Shown here: positions 5,554 to 9,311 of the stretch, in pieces
Numbering within the stretch: the stretch's first letter is position 1
Layout: every line of letters starts with the position of its first letter
NCBI GenBank assembly: GCA_018828825.1
Contig: JAHJUV010000085.1
Location: 1-9,311, forward strand
Reading direction: 5' to 3'
From: Planctomycetota bacterium
GTDB lineage: Bacteria > Planctomycetota > Phycisphaerae > Sedimentisphaerales > UBA12454
DNA length: 9,311 nt
Position numbers and translations under genes: made by a program
The notes under the pieces: model-generated
Databases searched by the model: none
Seen by the model: the letters and a program-made list of their open reading frames with translations, nothing else
Told to the model about the DNA's origin: nothing

Positions 5554-7245
5554 TCAGGCTCCCAGTTTTTCATCGACGCCGTCCCATCGCAGTCCGCCTA
5601 TCACAGCCTGGGCGATATTAGTTAAATGGTCGCCGATTTTCTCCGCGTTATCGACCAAGTCGATGAAAATCAGTCCCGCTGTGGCGTTGCACAATCCGTC
5701 AGTCATCCGCTGAACGTGGCTTCTTCTGAAATCTATCTGCATTTTATTAAGGGCGTTTTCATTTGAAAGGGCAGCCTGTGCGGAAGCGGTATCGCCGGTT
5801 TCGAGAGCCTTTATTATTCGGCCGAACATTTCATTAACCTGTTTTCTTAGAGACCTTGTCTCGCTTCTGGCCGACTCGCTGAAGACCATATTTTGTGCGA
5901 TTTTGCGTTCGGCAATTTCAGCGATATTAACGGCGTGGTCGCCGATTCTCTCAAGGTCGTTAACCGTATGCAGCAGTACCGGCAATTCTATTGATGTCTG
6001 TTCTGATATTTGTCTTTGGGACAGAGCCGCAAGATATGCCGTGATTTCGTACTGGAAAGTATCTGTGGAATCTTCGGTTCTTCGGGCCTGCTGAAGTCTG
6101 TTGTAATTATTGTTAAGTAAACCTGAAATTGCCAGCCCGACGGCCTCCCGGGCATATTTGGCCATTCTGACGATTTCACGCCGAGTCTGTTCCATGGCGA
6201 TTTCGGGAGTATCGAGAAGGCGATATTCCAGCACTACGGGTTCTAATTTTCTCTGTCCCGGCGGTTCTTTAATCAGCCACAGGACTATCTTTTCAAGCCA
6301 ACCTGTCGCCGGCAAAAAGAATACCGCTTCGAAGATTTTTATTGAACTGTGAGCGATAGCGATAATAGCGGCTATGGTATTTGCGCTGCCGGGCCAGGGT
6401 GAAATTGCAAAAACTGTTTTTGAGATTGGACCAATGAACCAGAAGCAGATGAATGCGCCGATAAGGTTAAACGTAGTATGTGCCCAGGCCGCTCTTCTGG
6501 CGTTTGTATTTGCTCCAATTGCCGCCAATTGAGCAGTAATTGTGGTGCCGATATTGCTGCCGAGGATAAACGGTATAGCGATGTTCAAAGCTATGTGCCA
6601 ATCTGTGCCGAATGCGCCACCCGCGGCGAGAAGCTGAATACTGGCAACGGAAGCGGAACTGCTTTGAATAACCATCGTGATTAAAATGCCCGCCAGAATG
6701 GCTAATATCGGATTATCAGCGGCTTTTATGAGAAGTTCCTGAATCCGCGGGTTCTGTTCTATCCCGCCGAAAGCGTCCTTCATAAAACCTATACCGATAA
6801 AAAGGATGCCGAACCCGATCAGTATTTGGCCGACGTTTTTTACGGTTTGCTTTTTCGACAGCATCTGCATCGCAAAACCGATTGCAACGGCAGGGAGCGC
6901 ATAACTGGTAATCTTAAACGCCTCAATACCGGAGATGGAAACAAGCCATGCGGTAGCGGTAGTGCCGATATTTGTGCCGATGATAACGGGTATCGCCTGG
7001 GCGAGAGTGAGCAGACCCGCGCTCACAAAACCGATAACCATAACGGTAGTTGCCGAGCTCGACTGAATCAGGGCGGTAGTCCCGGCCCCGACAAGACAGC
7101 CGAGGATTCGGTTGCGGGTCATTGAGCCGAGGATTTTCTTGAGTTTTTGGCCGGCGGCTTTCTTCAAGCCCTCCGACATAAGCCCCATACCGAACAGAAA
7201 CAGACCGAGCCCGCCGATTGTGCCGAAGATGACATCTCTTATCAT
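5554..7245 (-). CDS. Na+/phosphate cotransporter family protein with C-terminal PhoU-like domain
   Basis: Inner-membrane transporter of the NptA/PNaS family, which moves inorganic phosphate with sodium. The 563 aa hold a hydrophobic transport domain (about 1-325) with the inverted duplication typical of the family. The QSSSA motif occurs twice, at 61-65 and 194-198, each followed by a G-[TS]-N-I-G-T-T motif (90-96 and 229-235), and TTFNLIGA follows the second half at about 257. Residues 340-563 form a helical PhoU-like domain with two repeats marked by NDLERIGDHAVNIAE (429-443) and DNAEKIGDHLTNIA (532-545); PhoU domains are linked to control of phosphate uptake. AGGAAG precedes the ATG by about eight bases, and a promoter lies at 7298-7326. 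It is the first gene of the run leading into the NfeD/FloA genes. Substrate is inferred from family; some relatives may export phosphate or carry other anions. Confidence 0.93.
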   Translation of the reverse strand: MIRDVIFGTIGGLGLFLFGMGLMSEGLKKAAGQKLKKILGSMTRNRILGCLVGAGTTALIQSSSATTVMVIGFVSAGLLTLAQAIPVIIGTNIGTTATAWLVSISGIEAFKITSYALPAVAIGFAMQMLSKKQTVKNVGQILIGFGILFIGIGFMKDAFGGIEQNPRIQELLIKAADNPILAILAGILITMVIQSSSASVASIQLLAAGGAFGTDWHIALNIAIPFILGSNIGTTITAQLAAIGANTNARRAAWAHTTFNLIGAFICFWFIGPISKTVFAISPWPGSANTIAAIIAIAHSSIKIFEAVFFLPATGWLEKIVLWLIKEPPGQRKLEPVVLEYRLLDTPEIAMEQTRREIVRMAKYAREAVGLAISGLLNNNYNRLQQARRTEDSTDTFQYEITAYLAALSQRQISEQTSIELPVLLHTVNDLERIGDHAVNIAEIAERKIAQNMVFSESARSETRSLRKQVNEMFGRIIKALETGDTASAQAALSNENALNKMQIDFRRSHVQRMTDGLCNATAGLIFIDLVDNAEKIGDHLTNIAQAVIGGLRWDGVDEKLGA

Positions 7246-7297
7246 AATAGCTTCTTCCTAAAGGACATAACAGGACCTGCTGTTTATGCTTATGGAA

Positions 7298-7326
7298 GTT
7301 TTACGGTTTTTTATCTGTCTCGTCAA
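7298..7326 (-). promoter_or_regulatory. Sigma70-type promoter ahead of the cotransporter/NfeD/FloA operon
   Basis: On the minus strand TTGACG (7326-7321) and TAAAAC (7303-7298) are separated by exactly 17 bases, matching 5 of 6 and 4 of 6 consensus positions. Transcription would start near 7291, giving a 45-base leader before the ATG at 7245. The rest of 7246-7373 holds no gene. It contains a weak 7-bp inverted repeat (TGCTGAA 7334-7340, TTCAGCA 7364-7370) just upstream of the -35 box, of unknown role. Confidence 0.6.
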
Positions 7327-7373
7327 ATGGTTTTGCTGAAAAGATGGGTTAAAATCGAAAAAATTCAGCAGCT

Positions 7374-8513
7374 CTATGCTAATTTCCGCAAAATATCGAT
7401 GCCTTGCTTAATTTTGTCGTTGGTCGTGGTATAGCAGAGCCTAAAGTGTGTGTCTTTTTCGCTGAAAACACAGCCGGGGATAATCAATATATTGTTTTTA
7501 ATCGCCTTTTCGACAAATTCCGTTCCCGTTCCCTTTGGAGATTTTATGAAGGTATAAAACGCACCGGCAGGCTTTATCATTTCGAATTTGTCTTTCAAGC
7601 CTTCGTACATAATTTCCCGCTTGGTTTTGTATCCTGCGATGAGGTCGCTTATGTCGTAATCGAGTGCGGCAAAAGCGGCCTGCTGGAACGGAGACGGCGC
7701 ACAGACAAAAGTATATTGCTGAATCTTTGTCATTTCTTCGATAACAGGTTTTAGATGTTTCGGCGCTGCTACATAAGCAAGCCGCCAGCCGGTCATCGCG
7801 AAACTTTTGCTGAACCCTTTCATCAGAATCGTATTGGGATAAATTGACGCGATACTCGGATAAGGGGCGTCGTAGCAGAATTTGTCGTAAATCTCATCGG
7901 ACAGGATGAGGATGTCTTTTTTAGCGGCTATTTCGGCAACGGCTTTTAGCTCGTCTTCGGAATAAACCGCACCTGTAGGATTGCAGGGCGAATTTACGAT
8001 AATAATTTTTGTCTTGTCCGTGATTTTCTCAGCGATTTTTTCCGGATGTAGGCCGAAGTCGGGATATGTATCGACAAAGACACACTTGCCGCCGAGCAGG
8101 TTTACAAGGTGTTTATACATTACAAAATACGGGTCGGGTATTATCACCTCATCGCCGGGATTGACAAGGCTCATAAAAGCCAAAAGCAGCCCTCCGCTTA
8201 CGCCGCTTGCAAAAAGCACTGAGGGATTTTCCCAGCTTGCCGCGGCGGAGCAATGCGAAGACGGGCCAAACTGAGTTGTAATTTTTTCGGCAATTTTTGC
8301 GCAAAGCGCCGGCTCACCTGCTGTGATGGTATATTTGTTTTTGCCTTCTTTTATGGCATCGATGGCAATCTGCTTAAGCGCTTCGGGGACGTCAAAATCA
8401 GGCTGGCCGATTGAGAAATTAATCGGGTCTTTCATTGAAGCGGCAAGATTGAAAATCTTTCTTATGCCGCTTGCGTCGATAAGACTTGTTCTGTTTGCAA
8501 GGTATTTTTTCAC
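7374..8513 (-). CDS. Class I/II PLP-dependent aminotransferase (AspC-like)
   Basis: Cytoplasmic fold-type I aminotransferase of 379 aa. The PLP-binding set is complete: Asn178 in NSPCNPTG, Asp206 and Tyr209 in SDEIYD, the Schiff-base Lys236 in GFSKSFAMTGWR, Arg244 in the same motif, and Arg358 (HFRLCYT) for the substrate carboxylate. The N-terminal GQPDF at 36-40 corresponds to the family's G-x-P-D-F substrate loop. This pattern fits aspartate/aromatic/LL-DAP-type transaminases, but substrate cannot be assigned. Residues 84-96 (PSSHCSAAASWEN) form a Ser/Ala-rich stretch that may be slightly longer than usual before the cofactor-binding GVSGG. The start is GTG at 8513; an in-frame TAA lies six codons upstream and the first ATG is at residue 27, inside the conserved N-terminus. 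No clear Shine-Dalgarno precedes the GTG. It follows the small basic protein gene by 28 bases. Confidence 0.93.
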   Translation of the reverse strand: MKKYLANRTSLIDASGIRKIFNLAASMKDPINFSIGQPDFDVPEALKQIAIDAIKEGKNKYTITAGEPALCAKIAEKITTQFGPSSHCSAAASWENPSVLFASGVSGGLLLAFMSLVNPGDEVIIPDPYFVMYKHLVNLLGGKCVFVDTYPDFGLHPEKIAEKITDKTKIIIVNSPCNPTGAVYSEDELKAVAEIAAKKDILILSDEIYDKFCYDAPYPSIASIYPNTILMKGFSKSFAMTGWRLAYVAAPKHLKPVIEEMTKIQQYTFVCAPSPFQQAAFAALDYDISDLIAGYKTKREIMYEGLKDKFEMIKPAGAFYTFIKSPKGTGTEFVEKAIKNNILIIPGCVFSEKDTHFRLCYTTTNDKIKQGIDILRKLA

Positions 8514-8541
8514 TGCGATAGAGACCGTTTAAGCAACCAGT

Positions 8542-8892
8542 TTATTTTTTTCCGCCTGCGGCTTTGCCTGCCGGTGCGGCAGCTTTGCCTGCTGGCGCAG
8601 CGGCCTTGGCTCCGGCGGCAGGTGCTCCGGCTTTACCGGCTGATGCAGCGGCTCCGCCGGCAGCTGGTGCAGCGCCTTCGGCGGCGGCTTCACCTTCAAC
8701 AGCAGTTGCTTTAGCCTCTTTCTTCTTGACTACCGCTACTTTCCTGTTGGCTACCTTGGCCAGGCCGAAGAGACTATTACCCTCTTCCCATTTCTCTTCG
8801 TCCTTGAGCCGTTTAAGTCTTTCTCCACGTGTAAGTACGTTACGGTGCCGGACAAGGGCGCCTTTAAGTTTCAGCGAACGATCAATTGACAT
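8542..8892 (-). CDS. PVC-group small basic protein with alanine/lysine-rich repetitive tail
   Basis: The 116-aa protein has a conserved basic core at 1-50 (MSIDRSLKLKGALVRHRNVLT..., then ERLKRLKDEEKWEEG and LFGLAKV) that I recognise from memory as the small basic protein family of planctomycetes, verrucomicrobia and chlamydiae (TIGR04137). Its function is not established; basic character suggests RNA or ribosome binding. Residues 48-60 are Lys/Val-rich (VANRKVAVVKKKE), and residues 61-116 are almost entirely Ala, Gly, Pro, Lys and Glu, ending in near-copies of AGKAAAP and AAGGKK. Such tails resemble the disordered basic tails of histone-H1-like proteins. AGGAG lies seven bases before the ATG. 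An open frame on the opposite strand here is a by-product of GCC/GGC-rich codons. Confidence 0.88.
   Translation of the reverse strand: MSIDRSLKLKGALVRHRNVLTRGERLKRLKDEEKWEEGNSLFGLAKVANRKVAVVKKKEAKATAVEGEAAAEGAAPAAGGAAASAGKAGAPAAGAKAAAPAGKAAAPAGKAAGGKK
8561..8623 (-). repeat. 21-bp tandem repeat encoding the AGKAAAP tail
   Basis: On the plus strand GCTTTGCCTGCCGGTGCGGCA (8561-8581) is followed directly by a near copy at 8582-8602 with four changes, then by a more diverged unit at 8603-8623. Each unit encodes seven residues of the small basic protein tail. The changes are mostly at third codon positions, so the peptide repeat is better kept than the DNA. Confidence 0.7.
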
Positions 8893-8903
8893 ATAGTTCT
8901 CCT

Positions 8904-8935
8904 ATTTAAAATTTAAAATTGAAGATTTAAAATTG
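8904..8935. repeat. AT-rich direct repeats between the S23-like gene and the small basic protein gene
   Basis: ATTTAAAATTG occurs at 8911-8921 and again at 8925-8935, a 14-base period, preceded by a partial copy ATTTAAA at 8904-8910. The block fills most of the 47 bases between the stop at 8940 and the ATG at 8892. The promoter of the small basic protein gene, if separate, would have to lie in or beyond it, but no convincing -35/-10 pair is visible. Confidence 0.6.
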
Positions 8936-8939
8936 CTTG

Positions 8940-9311
8940 TTATTTTTTTATACTCAGAGTTTTTCTTGTCGAATAAAATATAGCCGTAAGTTCTTGGGCT
9001 TCTTTAATGAGATTTTTAACTTTATTTCCCCTAACCAGTTTCTCTTCAACCGCAAATTCAATCCAGAACAAACTTTCATCTGATTCTTCAAGAACGATAC
9101 TAAGTTTTGACCTGAAATGAGACCTTGATTGGGCCAGACAACTGGCCCTGTAATTTGCAGCCACAGATGTCGAACATCTTATTAACTGTCCTGATATATG
9201 ATTGCCTAATTTTGTTCTTTCCAATGCCAATGCAAGTTTCACACACCGATGCGCAAATTCTTTGGTTCTTATCCTTAACTTTTCAGATGTTAACGAATTT
9301 TTAGAAGTTAG
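8940..9311 (-). CDS. Four-helix-bundle (S23/IVP-like) protein, 5' end outside the window
   Basis: The frame stays open from the stop at 8940 to the right edge, giving 124 codons without an initiation codon in the first 23. The real start is therefore beyond 9311; the internal GTG at 9242 cuts into the conserved first helix and is unlikely. Visible features are LRIRTKEFAHRCVKLALAL (helix 1), IRCSTSVAANYRASCLAQS, then SKLSIVLEESDESLFWIEFAVE, all hallmarks of the family that includes proteins encoded in 23S rRNA intervening sequences. The [RS]-x-S-T-S-V-A-A-N-Y-R-A core is typical, and the usual length is about 120 aa, so nearly all of it is here. Members are small, helical, often pentameric and of unsettled function. 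The gene is a stand-alone copy, followed by AT-rich repeats and the small basic protein gene. Confidence 0.88.
   Translation of the reverse strand, partial: LTSKNSLTSEKLRIRTKEFAHRCVKLALALERTKLGNHISGQLIRCSTSVAANYRASCLAQSRSHFRSKLSIVLEESDESLFWIEFAVEEKLVRGNKVKNLIKEAQELTAIFYSTRKTLSIKK

Noticed and set aside
7334..7370. TGCTGAA/TTCAGCA inverted repeat as a terminator for the aminotransferase gene
   Set aside because: The stem is only 7 bp with a 23-base loop and no T tract follows on the minus strand; it is reported only as a weak repeat.
8564..8896. 110-codon Ala/Pro-rich frame on the plus strand
   Set aside because: It is the antisense of the small basic protein; the Ala/Gly codon repeats read as Ala/Pro on the reverse strand. 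The minus-strand frame has the conserved family core and a good ribosome site.
8940..9242. GTG at 9242 as the start of the S23-like protein
   Set aside because: The upstream in-frame codons encode the conserved RTKEFAxR part of helix 1, so the true start is outside the window.

Overview
The window looks like chromosomal DNA of a planctomycete-type bacterium (PVC group, possibly Phycisphaerae). The main pointers are the small basic protein at 8542-8892, whose N-terminal core I recognise from memory as a family of planctomycetes, verrucomicrobia and chlamydiae, and a planctomycete-style proline-rich protein next to a FloA/NfeD cluster. Base composition is moderate and the genes are densely packed. 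The lineage call is inference; no rRNA gene is present to confirm it.

Layout. At the left edge is the 5' end of a minus-strand RluA-family pseudouridine synthase (1-70), divergent from a plus-strand HtrA/DegP periplasmic protease (249-1733) that ends in a clear intrinsic terminator. Five minus-strand genes then form a compact run, read from 7245 down to 1785: a Na+/phosphate cotransporter with a PhoU-like tail, a long NfeD protein (ClpP-like protease, membrane segments, OB domain), a short NfeD protein, the flotillin-like FloA, and a small one-pass membrane protein with a proline-rich tail. Gaps are 54, 3, 15 and 19 bases, and a good sigma70-type promoter lies ahead of the cotransporter, so the run is probably one operon. 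Its theme is membrane organisation and envelope quality control, which fits the HtrA protease next door. Further right, also on the minus strand, are a four-helix-bundle (S23/IVP-like) gene cut by the window edge, the small basic protein and a class I/II PLP aminotransferase.

The most interesting object is a 63-bp palindromic element (2293-2355) inside the start of the proline-rich membrane protein gene. It has perfect 12-bp terminal inverted repeats and is flanked by a perfect 6-bp direct repeat (GCGAGC). Element plus one direct-repeat copy is 69 bp, exactly 23 codons, so the reading frame survives and the protein gains a tryptophan-containing segment just before its membrane helix. This resembles a miniature transposable element that inserts in frame, analogous to Rickettsia palindromic elements. 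I do not recognise it as a named family.

No CRISPR array, tRNA, rRNA, full insertion sequence or defence system was seen. No gene-free stretch exceeds 300 bases; the longest are 71-248 (htrA/rluA divergent region) and 7246-7373 (cotransporter promoter region).
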